Notes: generated by a model from the sequence alone, not told the origin. Shown: positions 51,244 through 60,336, counted from the first letter of the stretch. The stretch is DNA of 64,000 nt from Tunicatimonas pelagia (GCF_030506325.1 NZ_CP120683.1:2790001-2854000), one strand, 5' to 3'. A program made the numbers and translations.

Positions 51244-52596
51244 ATGAAACGACTAGTATTACCACTACTTTTTCTAACCATACTCGGTAACCTTTCTGCT
51301 TGGGCGCAGGAAGATAATACGTTGACCTACGAAGAAGCCGTAAGCATCGCCCTGCGGGAGAATATTCAAATTCAGCAGCAACGTAACTTGCTAGAGGTAA
51401 ACCGAGCCGAACGTGCTCAAGCTTACGCTCAGTTTGCCCCTTCTATCGGATTTGAAGCGAGTGGAACCCGGATATACGGTCGGCAATTTGATAACACTAC
51501 CGGGAGATTTACAGAAGAGATTAATAATCGACTGGATCCAGGAATCGGAGCATCCTTAACGCTGTTTAACGGTTTCAGAAATATTAATCAACTCCGCCAG
51601 TCACGGAAAAGCGCTGAAGCGCAACTTAACCTAATTAACCAGACTAAACAAGATGTTACATTTGATGTCTCTCAACAGTATTTGCAAGTGCTGCTTGACC
51701 AAGAGTTGCTTCGCATACAGCAAGCTAACTTGGAGCAACAGGAAGAGTTGTTGGAGAGTACTCGCACTTTCGTAGAAAGTGGTGCTCAATTCAATATTGC
51801 AGACCTATATAATCAGGAGTCTGAAGTTAAGCGAATAGCTCTGCTGGTAGTAGAAGCCGAAAATGCACTAACGATTAGTAAAGTGCAACTAATTCGCTTA
51901 CTTCAGATTGATCCTTTGGCCGAATGGGCGTTTGCTGAACCGGATATTAATCAATGGGAAATTCTTTCTAAGGATATTAATATTGAAGAGGCTTACAATC
52001 AAGCCATTGCTAACCGCAATGATATTAAGCAGCAAGAGAATGTAATTCAAGCTAATCAATACGGCATGAAAGTCGCTCGTTCAGGGTATATACCTCGACT
52101 TACCGCTAGTTACTCTATTGGATCACAATATTCTACCTTATTTGATAGCACATTTACCGACCAAATATTTGATATCAATCGAGTAAGTGTGATACGACTC
52201 AACCTAAATATTCCCATTTTTAGTAATTTAGATAACTATGTCGCAGTGCAGCGTAACAAGCAACTAATGCATAATGCGGAGTTAGGGCTTGAAGATTTAA
52301 AACGTAATACATTTGAACTGTTACAGACTGCAGTAGCTGATTACAAAGCAGCTAAACAACGAATTATTGCAGCGGAAGCTCAGGTAAAGGCTGCTGAGAA
52401 AGCCTTAGAAGCTGAGCGAGAACGGTTCCGATTAGGTGTAGGCAATGTTCTGGATCTAAATCAAGTCAATGCTGCTTATGTAGAAGCTCAGGCTACCCAA
52501 GCACAAGCTAATTACCAGCTTATATTTCAAAAAACCGCTTTAGATTACTATACTGGAAAACTACAACCGGAAAGCATTACGATGATTAATGAATAA
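51244..52596 (+). CDS. TolC-family outer membrane efflux protein
   Basis: 450 residues from the ATG at 51244, which gives a clear signal peptide (KRLVLPLLFLTILGNLSAWAQ); upstream in-frame starts lie within the ABC gene. 'LTYEEAVSIALRENIQIQQQRNLLEV' opens the OEP domain. The second repeat runs to 'FRLGVGNVLDLNQVNAAYVEAQATQAQANYQLIFQKTALDYYTGKL'. It should provide the outer membrane exit for the split ABC pump (adaptor at 44621). It is cotranscribed with the ATPase. Confidence 0.92.
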   Translation: MKRLVLPLLFLTILGNLSAWAQEDNTLTYEEAVSIALRENIQIQQQRNLLEVNRAERAQAYAQFAPSIGFEASGTRIYGRQFDNTTGRFTEEINNRLDPGIGASLTLFNGFRNINQLRQSRKSAEAQLNLINQTKQDVTFDVSQQYLQVLLDQELLRIQQANLEQQEELLESTRTFVESGAQFNIADLYNQESEVKRIALLVVEAENALTISKVQLIRLLQIDPLAEWAFAEPDINQWEILSKDINIEEAYNQAIANRNDIKQQENVIQANQYGMKVARSGYIPRLTASYSIGSQYSTLFDSTFTDQIFDINRVSVIRLNLNIPIFSNLDNYVAVQRNKQLMHNAELGLEDLKRNTFELLQTAVADYKAAKQRIIAAEAQVKAAEKALEAERERFRLGVGNVLDLNQVNAAYVEAQATQAQANYQLIFQKTALDYYTGKLQPESITMINE

Positions 52597-52609
52597 AGAC
52601 ATTCATCCA

Positions 52610-53839
52610 TTATTCATTCGTCATTATTTGCTGTATCGTTCGCATCTTCATTTCGGTTTCTTTCCACTCTCGCTCCGGTTCAGAGTCAATAGTAACCCCA
52701 GCTCCGGCGTACAAGGCAGCTCGCTGATCGAGCAGTTGCATACAACGAAGGTTGACGAACAGATGAGTTTCTTCCTGCATATTTACCGGACCTAGAAAGC
52801 CGCTAAAAAATGAACGATCATAGCCTTCGTATTGCTGAATAAAATCTAGGGCAGATGCTTTGGGCATACCGCAGACCGCTGAAGTGGGATGCAGTAGCTT
52901 AAGCATTACCGAACCCAGTTCGGGAAAATTGGTAGCTTCCATATCCACCGTAAAATCGGTGCGAAGGTGCAGTAAATTACCCGCCGCCGTAGTTTTGGGA
53001 CCGTCCTCTTCAAACTCCCGCAGCCGGATTCTTTTAAAACAATTGATGATGTATCGACTGACCATTGCTTGCTCCTCAATCTCCTTTTGTCGCCAGGCAG
53101 CATTCTTTAGCGGATTTTCTCCTTGCACGGACTGAGTTCCCGCTAGCGCAACGGTTCGGAACGTTTTACGATTCTTTTTCGAGGAGATACTCACCAGTAT
53201 TTCAGGTGAAGCTCCCATCCAGGTTCCTACTCCCGGAATGGAAAACAAGGAGACGAAAGCAGTGGGGTAAGTATCGCAAAGCTGCTGAAAGGTGCGGGCT
53301 GCATCAAAATTATCCGGCAAAGGAACTAGCTTGGAGCGGGATGGTACTACTTTCTTAAAATCACCTCGTTCAATGGCTTCAACTGCCTCCGCCACCATGT
53401 TATTAAACGTAGTTGCTTCTAAACTAGAAAATGAAGCGTCTAAAGGAACCGTATGGACTTGAGCCGACTGCTGTTTTTTTAACTGCTGATGCAAGAAGGT
53501 GTGAACTTCAGTCGCCTGATTTGAACCACAAACTGCTTCACACTCCGATTTCCCTGATCGATAATAAATATCCGCCCGGATGTAGGGTGACTTCTCCTCG
53601 GGATTTATAAACGGGCTAGCAATAAAACCCGGGGTAAGTTCTTCCAGTTGCCACTCGGTTAGAGAGGCTTCTCCCGAAGTGTCTAAAATTACGTGTTGCG
53701 CCCGCTGATTGGGTAACCGCCAAGCAGCAACTGATAATTGACGATAAAATGATGTATTCAAAAAAGCCCGCAAGACATCATCAAATGCATACCCCGACCA
53801 GTCAACCTCCTGCGACGCTATAGCTTCTAATTCCTTCAT
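52610..53839 (-). CDS. menF: Isochorismate synthase MenF
   Basis: 409 residues from the ATG at 53839 (KELEAIASQEVDWSGYAFDD); a TTG at 53863 is possible but would overlap the thioesterase gene. Chorismate-binding motifs: 'AIERGDFKKVVPSRSKLVPL', 'VGTWMGASPEILVSI', 'VALAGTQSV', 'LLHPTSAVCGMPKASALDFI', and 'FVNLRCMQLLDQRAALYAGAGVTIDSEPEREW'. It converts chorismate to isochorismate, the first committed step of menaquinone synthesis (or siderophores, but no such genes are near). The next gene upstream is a thioesterase of the same pathway type. Confidence 0.9.
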   Translation of the reverse strand: MKELEAIASQEVDWSGYAFDDVLRAFLNTSFYRQLSVAAWRLPNQRAQHVILDTSGEASLTEWQLEELTPGFIASPFINPEEKSPYIRADIYYRSGKSECEAVCGSNQATEVHTFLHQQLKKQQSAQVHTVPLDASFSSLEATTFNNMVAEAVEAIERGDFKKVVPSRSKLVPLPDNFDAARTFQQLCDTYPTAFVSLFSIPGVGTWMGASPEILVSISSKKNRKTFRTVALAGTQSVQGENPLKNAAWRQKEIEEQAMVSRYIINCFKRIRLREFEEDGPKTTAAGNLLHLRTDFTVDMEATNFPELGSVMLKLLHPTSAVCGMPKASALDFIQQYEGYDRSFFSGFLGPVNMQEETHLFVNLRCMQLLDQRAALYAGAGVTIDSEPEREWKETEMKMRTIQQIMTNE

Positions 53840-53852
53840 GATTTTCCTTACT

Positions 53853-54269
53853 TCACTTCTCAACCACCGCCACGGTTAGGCGGCTAATGCAGACTAATTG
53901 CTGCTTCTCATTTACAATACGAATTTCCCACACGTGGGTTCGCCGACCAATATGTAAGGCTTTAGCCGTTCCGTACACATAACCCTGCATCACTCCCTTC
54001 AGATGATTGGCATTGATATCTAACCCCACGCAATAGAACTTTTCAGTATCCACGCATAAATGAGAAGCTACACTGCCTACCGTTTCGGCTAGCACTACCG
54101 AAGCCCCGCCGTGCAGAAGCCCCATTGGCTGGTGGGTACGGTAGTCAACCGGCATCCGGGCGGTTAGCCCATCAGTATGAATTTCAGTGAATTCGATACC
54201 CAAATGTTCGGTCATATTGCCTTTTCCCATCGCGTTGATGCTGTCAATAGAAATATCGGGGCTAATCAT
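53853..54269 (-). CDS. Hotdog-fold thioesterase (probable DHNA-CoA hydrolase, MenI-like)
   Basis: 138 residues. 'MTEHLGIEFTEIHTDGLTARMPVDYRTHQPMGLLHGGASVVLAETVGSVAS' is the PaaI/YdiI-type hotdog motif, with the conserved 'HGG' and the catalytic Glu in 'LAETVGS'. 'LDINANHLKGVMQGYVYGTAKALHIGRRTHVWEI' completes the fold. It lies 13 bp upstream of menF on the same strand, so hydrolysis of 1,4-dihydroxy-2-naphthoyl-CoA in menaquinone synthesis is the most likely role (inferred from context). Confidence 0.85.
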   Translation of the reverse strand: MISPDISIDSINAMGKGNMTEHLGIEFTEIHTDGLTARMPVDYRTHQPMGLLHGGASVVLAETVGSVASHLCVDTEKFYCVGLDINANHLKGVMQGYVYGTAKALHIGRRTHVWEIRIVNEKQQLVCISRLTVAVVEK

Positions 54270-54340
54270 GGGCTGCGCTTTGTACAGTATAACTTTTTTA
54301 GTTCCTTACCGCTTTAACTGGTAAACTGGGTGAAAAAGTT

Positions 54341-55000
54341 ATGGATAAAGTTATTTATTTGATCCGGCACGGGCAAACGGAATACAACCGAAAAGGAGTA
54401 GTGCAAGGTAGCGGAATTGATGCACCGCTTAATGAGGTAGGCCAATTGCAAGCGGAGGCTTTCTATAAAATGTATCGTGACGTTCCGTTCGATCACGTGT
54501 ACACATCCACCCTCCAGCGTAGTGTGCAATCCGTAAAAGGTTTTCTGGAGGATGAATTACCAACCACGCCGCTAGCCGGATTGAATGAAATCAACTGGGG
54601 GGTGAAAGAAGGAAAAGTACCTACCACCGAAGAACATTCGTATTACAACAAGATCATCAGTGGCTGGCGCGAAGGGAAACTCGATGTAGCCATCGAGGGC
54701 GGGGAAAGCCCGCTGATGGTGCAGGAGCGGCAGAAGCCAGCATTAGAACATATTTTATCCTATCCTAAGCAAAAACAGGTGCTGATTTGTATGCACGGTC
54801 GGGCTATGCGAATCTTTCTTTGTCTGATGATGAACCGCGACCTGAGAGAAATGGATCAGTTTGCCCACACCAATTTGGGACTTTACCTATTGCACTACTA
54901 TGCTGATGATAAACGGTTTGAAATTATCAAGGAAAACGATCAAGCCCACCTTCTGGATGTTCCGCCACTTACCCAAGAAGATGCATCTGAGCCGAAGTGA
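54341..55000 (+). CDS. Histidine phosphatase family protein
   Basis: 219 residues. The phosphohistidine motif is 'VIYLIRHGQTEYNRKGVVQGSGIDAPLNEVGQLQA', i.e. the RHG signature. 'FDHVYTSTLQRSVQSV' and 'VLICMHGRAMRIFLCLMM' provide the second Arg and His of the active site. It is a phosphoglycerate-mutase-like phosphatase of the cobC/GpmB type; the substrate is unknown. It is divergent from the thioesterase gene (71-bp spacer). Confidence 0.9.
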   Translation: MDKVIYLIRHGQTEYNRKGVVQGSGIDAPLNEVGQLQAEAFYKMYRDVPFDHVYTSTLQRSVQSVKGFLEDELPTTPLAGLNEINWGVKEGKVPTTEEHSYYNKIISGWREGKLDVAIEGGESPLMVQERQKPALEHILSYPKQKQVLICMHGRAMRIFLCLMMNRDLREMDQFAHTNLGLYLLHYYADDKRFEIIKENDQAHLLDVPPLTQEDASEPK

Positions 55001-55039
55001 TCTAACCTTTTTGAACCAAAGCAGTTTCTAAGTTCTAAG

Positions 55040-55089
55040 GTTGCAAGTTTCAGGTTAATACTAAACGTGTAACCTGCCAAACTTGTAAC
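55040..55089. repeat. Intergenic hairpin
   Basis: GTTGCAAGTTTCAGGTTA (55040-55057) is nearly complementary to TAACCTGCCAAACTTGTAAC (55070-55089), with a 2-base bulge and one mismatch. It could end the phosphatase transcript or be a dispersed Bacteroidota repeat. Confidence 0.55.
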
Positions 55090-55110
55090 TAACAAAACTA
55101 TTTTTTAATC

Positions 55111-55503
55111 ATGGAATGGAATCCGAAAGAAATCGAGCTTATCTACAATTTTAATAATCAAGGTGACCGAGAGGCTCTCGCTTATGCCAAGCAAATTGCC
55201 CAGCATGTAAACGAAACTGATATTTCTAAAACTCCGCTTACCGAACGGCAGATGGCGCAGTTACTAGATAATCTGAGTTTAGGAGTCGATGATGTTATTG
55301 ACCGCCGGGCGGATATTTACCAAGAAAAATACGATGATGCAGAAATGTCGAAAGAAGATTGGCTGGAAGTACTAAAGCATAATCCTGAACTAATGCGTAC
55401 CCCGATCGGAATTCTAGGCAACCGAGCTATTATCTGCGAAACTCCCAACGATCTGCTCAAGCTAGACGATGGGCAGGGCTTCGACCAGAACATGAAGACG
55501 TAG
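55111..55503 (+). CDS. ArsC/Spx-like thioredoxin-fold protein without catalytic Cys
   Basis: 130 residues. 'ETDISKTPLTERQMAQLLDNLSLGVDDVIDRRADIYQ' and 'EDWLEVLKHNPELMRTPIGILGNRAIICETPNDLLKL' match the arsenate-reductase (ArsC/YffB) family. The N-terminal CX5R site is missing: the strand reads 'IELIYNFNNQGDREALAYA' with no Cys. It therefore cannot reduce arsenate by the ArsC mechanism and is probably a regulatory or structural relative, as in the Cys-less Spx-like group. Confidence 0.75.
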   Translation: MEWNPKEIELIYNFNNQGDREALAYAKQIAQHVNETDISKTPLTERQMAQLLDNLSLGVDDVIDRRADIYQEKYDDAEMSKEDWLEVLKHNPELMRTPIGILGNRAIICETPNDLLKLDDGQGFDQNMKT

Positions 55504-55544
55504 TTTAGTCGTGATTCATCTAGAAAATCCGTAATTTCCTCATC

Positions 55545-56126
55545 ATGGAAAGATACGAAATCAAGTTACCACCGACTCTTTCGCTCACCGAGGATGAATT
55601 CTTCGCGCTCTGCCAAGAAAACCGCGACCTGCGTTTTGAGAGAAATGCTAACGGAGAAATTATTATTATGGCCCCTACCGGAGGAATCACTGGCGATAAG
55701 AATGGCGAATTAGTTGCTGATTTGAAATTATGGAATCGCCATACGCAACTGGGAAAAGTATTTGACTCCTCTACGGGCTTTATCTTACCTAATGGAGCGA
55801 CTCGCTCGCCGGATGCTTCTTGGTTGGAAAGGTCGCGCTGGGAGGCTTTAACTGAAGAGCAACAGGCTACGTTTGTGCCACTATGCCCTGATTTTGTGGC
55901 TGAACTGATGTCTCCTTCCGATATACTAAAGACTACGCAAGCAAAAATACAAGAGTGGATGGACAATGGCTGTCGCTTAGGTTGGTTGTTTTATCCGCCA
56001 GAAGAACAAACCTTCGTCTACCGCACTGGACAAGCCAAACCAGAGACAGTCATTGGCTACGACCGAACATTATCGGGCGAAGAGGTGCTACCCAACTTTG
56101 CGTTTGACTTGCAGTGGTTAAAGTAG
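55545..56126 (+). CDS. Uma2-family (DUF820) putative PDDEXK nuclease
   Basis: 193 residues. 'LTEDEFFALCQENRDLRFERNANGEIIIMAPTGG' is the standard start, and 'GATRSPDASWLERSRW', 'PDFVAELMSPSDILKTTQAKIQEWMDNGCRLGWLFYPPEEQTFVYR' hold the D...E-(x)-S/K-type core. Uma2 genes are numerous in cyanobacteria and some Bacteroidota; their biological role is unclear and many copies may be mobile. It stands alone, 41 bp after the ArsC-like gene. Confidence 0.88.
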   Translation: MERYEIKLPPTLSLTEDEFFALCQENRDLRFERNANGEIIIMAPTGGITGDKNGELVADLKLWNRHTQLGKVFDSSTGFILPNGATRSPDASWLERSRWEALTEEQQATFVPLCPDFVAELMSPSDILKTTQAKIQEWMDNGCRLGWLFYPPEEQTFVYRTGQAKPETVIGYDRTLSGEEVLPNFAFDLQWLK

Positions 56127-56152
56127 CATCGCTGAAAGGTCATCTGGTGAGG

Positions 56153-57001
56153 CTACTCCGCTAAATGGCCTTCTGCCGTTAGGTAAAGTGTAATCGGAAT
56201 ACCCTCTTTTTTCCAAGGAGCTAAACTGGAGGCTCGAGTGTAAGCTTCTCCGCGATCGTAGCCTTTACCGTGGGTGAAAAATAGCGCGTTATTGCCAGTG
56301 TCGCTCCGCCAAAGCTGTATCACCTCAAAGGTCACGATAATATCTTGGTCAACAATCAATTGTCTCGAGGTAACATCCCTGGTGATCCATTTATCGCGTT
56401 TGTAACTTTTAATGAATAACTCCTGCTGAAGCAAGGAAGTATCGGGTAAATCATTTTTTACATCGTAAACATTAATGCGAAACAGCACACTATCCATCGT
56501 ATTGAAGCGGGTATGAAAGTTGATGTCAGTCACTCGGTAGGTTTGTCCGTCGTTAAAAATCCGCACACCCCATTCCCCACCCCAACCGAAGTTTTGCAAA
56601 CCGCTCTGCCCCGAAGTGGTTTTCGTTGGCTGATAGCGTCCTAATTTTATGGGATCACTCAAACGAGAGTCTTCTACCACTACTTCCCGCAGGGTGAATG
56701 CTCTAGGGGATAAGTATACTTTCAGTGGCGCTGATCTCCAACTGGACTGAGGAATATGCTGAGTATGGTAGCCAACACTGGAAAACGTTAGTTCGTCCTG
56801 CGAACCAGCTTCGCTCAGATCAATTTTGAACGTTCCATCATCCCGGGAAATTACTCCCATATTTTTGTCTAACACACCGATGTGTACATAAGCTAAGGGC
56901 TGCTGCGTGGCTGAATCCAATACTACTCCGCTGACGACCTGACTGAAAGCTGTGTTGGCAAAGAGTGAAACAAATAGAAAAGCAGTTACGATTACTTTCA
57001 T
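56153..57001 (-). CDS. Carboxypeptidase-regulatory-like domain protein
   Basis: 282 residues. Signal peptide 'VIVTAFLFVSLFANTAFSQ', then a CarboxypepD_reg-like beta sandwich (VVSGVVLDSATQQPLAYVHIGVLDKNMGVISRDDGTFKIDLS, ~20-105). The remaining ~170 residues (NFGWGGEWGVRIFNDGQTYRVTDINFHTRF) form another beta-rich domain with no name I can give. It lacks the barrel of a TonB receptor, so it is a soluble or surface relative. It converges with the Uma2 gene, 26 bp apart. Confidence 0.75.
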   Translation of the reverse strand: MKVIVTAFLFVSLFANTAFSQVVSGVVLDSATQQPLAYVHIGVLDKNMGVISRDDGTFKIDLSEAGSQDELTFSSVGYHTQHIPQSSWRSAPLKVYLSPRAFTLREVVVEDSRLSDPIKLGRYQPTKTTSGQSGLQNFGWGGEWGVRIFNDGQTYRVTDINFHTRFNTMDSVLFRINVYDVKNDLPDTSLLQQELFIKSYKRDKWITRDVTSRQLIVDQDIIVTFEVIQLWRSDTGNNALFFTHGKGYDRGEAYTRASSLAPWKKEGIPITLYLTAEGHLAE

Positions 57002-57015
57002 TGTAGCATTTTTAA

Positions 57016-57118
57016 CGTCATTCCGAGTGAGTGATAGCGAGCGAAGGAATCTCCTCCAGTTAAGTGCTCTGCTGCTTATGAAGAAGATTCCTTTCCTTCA
57101 CTACCGTTCGTAATGACG
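57016..57118. repeat. REP-like imperfect inverted repeat
   Basis: CGTCATTCCGAGTGAGTGAT then AGCGAGCGAAGGAATCT on the left is complementary to AGATTCCTTTCCTTCACTAC then CGTTCGTAATGACG on the right. The ends CGTCATT/AATGACG and GAAGGAATCT/AGATTCC pair exactly. This is the CGTCATTxCGAGCGAAG-type dispersed repeat common in Bacteroidota. Confidence 0.7.
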
Positions 57119-57159
57119 GTATTTGAAGTTACTTGCAATGCTTCAGAAGCTGATAGATA

Positions 57160-57600
57160 CTAGCGAGCATTTTTAATCTTCTTCGGATCAGTTTTCCACT
57201 TTAGGTTGTATTCGCCCGTAGCCTGTTCTAAACCGATAGTTATTAGATAGTCCGATTTCTCGGGCAACTGAATGATGCAGTTATTTGCCTTTGCGGTTGT
57301 TCCTTTATCAAACTTCTTTTTCCATACAACTTCGCCATCTCGTTCTATTAAAATAGTGGCTTTACCTACTGTGGTCTTGATAGAATATGAAAGAATAAGC
57401 GGAGATGCACTTTCGGTCGATATTTCTTTAGAAATGTCTCCGCTCGCAATCTTATAAGAGGCTTTCAAGGAATTTCCGAATAGTGTCTTCTTCTGATGAT
57501 AGTGCTCGGCTTCTAAACCATCGTAGATAATTTCATTATCTGAGGTAAAAATGAAAGACGAGAAAATCAGCAACACGATGATGAATGATAAAGCTTTCAT
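57160..57600 (-). CDS. Secreted hypothetical protein
   Basis: 146 residues. Signal peptide 'LSFIIVLLIFSSFIFTS', then a single small beta-rich domain (GKATILIERDGEVVWKKKFDKGTTAKANNCIIQLPEKSDYLITIGLEQATGEYNLKWK). The pattern, an input domain with a C-terminal sheet, is like beta-sandwich proteins that bind or present carbohydrate or lipid, but I recognise no family. It is isolated between the REP-like repeat and the permease gene. Confidence 0.6.
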   Translation of the reverse strand: MKALSFIIVLLIFSSFIFTSDNEIIYDGLEAEHYHQKKTLFGNSLKASYKIASGDISKEISTESASPLILSYSIKTTVGKATILIERDGEVVWKKKFDKGTTAKANNCIIQLPEKSDYLITIGLEQATGEYNLKWKTDPKKIKNAR

Positions 57601-57619
57601 AATTCTTAAACATAATATT

Positions 57620-57705
57620 TGATGACTAATGATGAATGACCGATGAGTAATGATTCTCTAACCGTCTATTAATCACTATTCGTTTGTCATTACTCATTAA
57701 AAATT
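57620..57705. repeat. ATTCATC/TCATTACTC-type repeat
   Basis: GATGACTAATGATGAATGA and GATGAGTAATGATT on the left are mirrored by CATTACTCATTAAAAATTTT and AATCACTATTCGTTTGTCA on the right. It belongs with the elements at 10554 and 46205. It follows the permease stop (57706) and precedes the secreted-protein start (57600). Confidence 0.5.
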
Positions 57706-60315
57706 TTACTCATCCCGCAGCGAGTTTACCGGATTAACCGAAGCCGCTCGGAAGGCTTGTAAGCTGACACTAATACCAGCAATCACGAAGGCGATTATCC
57801 CGGCAATAAGGAAAACATCGGCTCCCAGACTGATGCGATAGGCAAAGTCTTGTAAGAACTGATTGGCTCCGTAGTACACCAACGGGCAGGCCACTACAAA
57901 AGCAATCGCGACTAACCCCGCAAAATTTCGGGAAAGCAGCACAATGATTTGAGTGACAGACGCGCCCATTACTTTTCGTACTCCTACTTCCTTACGTCGT
58001 TGGCGGGTAGCAAAGGCAGCCAAACCTAACAGCCCTAGCGAAGCTAATACCACCGCAATTCCGGCAAAGACGGAAGCAGTCAAGCCCAACCTTTCTTGTG
58101 CTCGGTACATCTTGTCAAATTCTTCGTCTAGAAAATAGTAGCTGAAAGGTTCAAAGGGGTCAAGTGACTGATAGGCTGACTCCAGTACTGCCAACCCTTC
58201 TGCGGTGCGACCCGGCTGTAAGCGAACGGCAATTTCTCCGTAGTAATATTCATCACCGGGATAATAGTAATGGAGCATGGGCTGAATACGATCTTGCAGC
58301 GACTGATAGTGATAATCTTTCACCAAGCCCACTACGGGAAGGTGTTCACCATCGCTATTCACTAGATACTTATCTTGTACATCTTGCCACCCCAATGCTT
58401 TGGCGGCAGTTTCATTGATAATTACGGCATTGCTATCGGAAGGAAGGTTGGCGGAGAAAGGGCGACCCGCTACTAAATTCATACCCAATGTTTCAAAGTA
58501 CTCATTACCTACTATCACCCAGCGCAGTTCGGTCGATTCTTCATTAGGCAATTCGCTGTCGCGGAAATCAGTCGAATAGTAATTATAACGTCCGGGCATT
58601 TTCTCCGCGAAGGTGATAGCCGTTACTACGCTTTCACTCTTTAAGCGATCAACCATCGTTTTTATCGCCGACTTAGCCTGCCCTTCGCTTTTGAAGCTGT
58701 AGTTATCATACCTTAGTGAGAAGGCCACTACATTCTCTTCATCAAACTGTAAATCCTGAGACTTCATAAACTGAACCTGTCGCCAGATAATGAGCGTCCC
58801 AGCGATCAGCAGGATGGAAGCAACGTACTGCACTACAATTAATCCTCGTTGAAATATCCGCCCCGAAGTCCGAAACTTATTTTGCCCTCGGAGGGAAGTA
58901 ATTGGTGATAGCCGAGAAACGAAAGCTGCTGGATAAGCCCCAGCGAGTAAACCGGTGATAAGCCCGATAGCCAGTAGTGTGCCTAACAACGGTAAATTCT
59001 GCCAGTAGCGAAACGTCAAAGACAGATCGAAGTACTGGTTGAATCGGGGCAAAACCAAGTGTACTAGTAGCATTCCTACCACCAAAGCAAACAAACAGGT
59101 TACTACTGATTCCATAAGAAATTGAGCGATCAACTGACTACGCAGGGAACCGATCGCTTTTCTCAGCCCAATCTCCCGCGTCCGCAGCAACGACTGGGCG
59201 GTAGCTAGATTGGTGAAGTTAACACTGGCAATAAGTAGCGTGATAGCCGCAATAATGCTGAGTAGCACAATGATTGGGGTATTTTTAGTATCAAACGCTC
59301 TTAGTTTGGCGAGTGGACGCAGATACAACTGTAAGTTAGCAGCTCTTTCACCCACGTAATGACGATTTTTGAATGCCAGCAGCTTGTCTGATAACTCCGT
59401 CGTATTAGCCCGATTATTTAGCTTGACGAAGGATGTCATGAAAGTACCTTCCCAACCAGCTTCCTTCGTCACCCAATCAGGCGCGTTATTCCAAGGTAAT
59501 AATACCTCAAATTGTAAGGACGAATTATCTGGAAGGTTCTTCAATACTGCACCAACTACAAATCGCTGCTCATTATTGATTACTTCTAACGTTTTACCAA
59601 TTGGATCAGCGTTTCCGAACAGTTCCTCAGCTATCGTCCGGGTTAAGGCGATATAGTTCTCCGTTTTTAACGTGCTTCGTAAATCGCCTGCTACGGTCTC
59701 AAAAGTGAACACGTCTACAAACCCTGAGTCTACAAAATGTACTAGCGGGTTTACCACATTATCTTGATAGCGCAACCGAACGTAGTCTGGAGCAAAGTAG
59801 CGGGTACCACTGACTACTTCAGGAATTTCTTCCAGCAACGTAGGAACAACTGGAACTGGAGTGGCATCGTAAGTATCCAACTTACCGTTCTCATTCTCTT
59901 GCTGCCCCAACCGATACACTTGCTCGTGCTCGGCATGGAAAGTATCGAAGGATTGCTCGTAGCGAACAATTAGAAATAAGACGATAGAAGCAGCAATACC
60001 TACGGCCAAACCAAAAATATTGAGCAAGGCGTAGCTTTTATACTTCCATAAGTTGCGAAGGCTGACTTTCAGATAGTTGCGGAACATAGCGGGATGGATT
60101 AAGGTAGAATAGGTATGAACTGGTCGGATAATTGATGGGCGAAACAGTAGCAATACATCACGAATGTACTTCCACCGCGCTTCTCGAGTACCATCTTGCT
60201 GCACTCGCTCGTCGTACAGCTCGACCAGATCACCCGCCAAATCTTCGTAATAGGATGGGTGACAGAACCAGCGAAAAAAGTGTTGAGCCCAGTGCGGGGG
60301 AGATTGCTTGTCCAT
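57706..60315 (-). CDS. ABC transporter permease (MacB/FtsX type) with N-terminal prefix domain
   Basis: 869 residues. Residues 1-75 form the soluble 'permease prefix' domain (HWAQHFFRWFCHPSYYEDLAGDLVELYDER). TM1 follows (YALLNIFGLAVGIAASIVLFLIV) and a large periplasmic MacB_PCD domain. Then come three helices of the first FtsX unit (TPIIVLLSIIAAITLLIASVNFTNLATAQ ... IGLITGLLAGAYPAAFVSRLSPI), a second MacB_PCD domain and a second FtsX unit (IVVLASLGLLGLAAFATRQRRKEVGVRKVMGAS). Such fused permeases with a PadR gene upstream are common in Bacteroidota. It may pair with one of the two orphan ATPases here. Confidence 0.9.
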   Translation of the reverse strand: MDKQSPPHWAQHFFRWFCHPSYYEDLAGDLVELYDERVQQDGTREARWKYIRDVLLLFRPSIIRPVHTYSTLIHPAMFRNYLKVSLRNLWKYKSYALLNIFGLAVGIAASIVLFLIVRYEQSFDTFHAEHEQVYRLGQQENENGKLDTYDATPVPVVPTLLEEIPEVVSGTRYFAPDYVRLRYQDNVVNPLVHFVDSGFVDVFTFETVAGDLRSTLKTENYIALTRTIAEELFGNADPIGKTLEVINNEQRFVVGAVLKNLPDNSSLQFEVLLPWNNAPDWVTKEAGWEGTFMTSFVKLNNRANTTELSDKLLAFKNRHYVGERAANLQLYLRPLAKLRAFDTKNTPIIVLLSIIAAITLLIASVNFTNLATAQSLLRTREIGLRKAIGSLRSQLIAQFLMESVVTCLFALVVGMLLVHLVLPRFNQYFDLSLTFRYWQNLPLLGTLLAIGLITGLLAGAYPAAFVSRLSPITSLRGQNKFRTSGRIFQRGLIVVQYVASILLIAGTLIIWRQVQFMKSQDLQFDEENVVAFSLRYDNYSFKSEGQAKSAIKTMVDRLKSESVVTAITFAEKMPGRYNYYSTDFRDSELPNEESTELRWVIVGNEYFETLGMNLVAGRPFSANLPSDSNAVIINETAAKALGWQDVQDKYLVNSDGEHLPVVGLVKDYHYQSLQDRIQPMLHYYYPGDEYYYGEIAVRLQPGRTAEGLAVLESAYQSLDPFEPFSYYFLDEEFDKMYRAQERLGLTASVFAGIAVVLASLGLLGLAAFATRQRRKEVGVRKVMGASVTQIIVLLSRNFAGLVAIAFVVACPLVYYGANQFLQDFAYRISLGADVFLIAGIIAFVIAGISVSLQAFRAASVNPVNSLRDE

Positions 60316-60336
60316 AGTTTAGGTTTCAGGGGTTAA

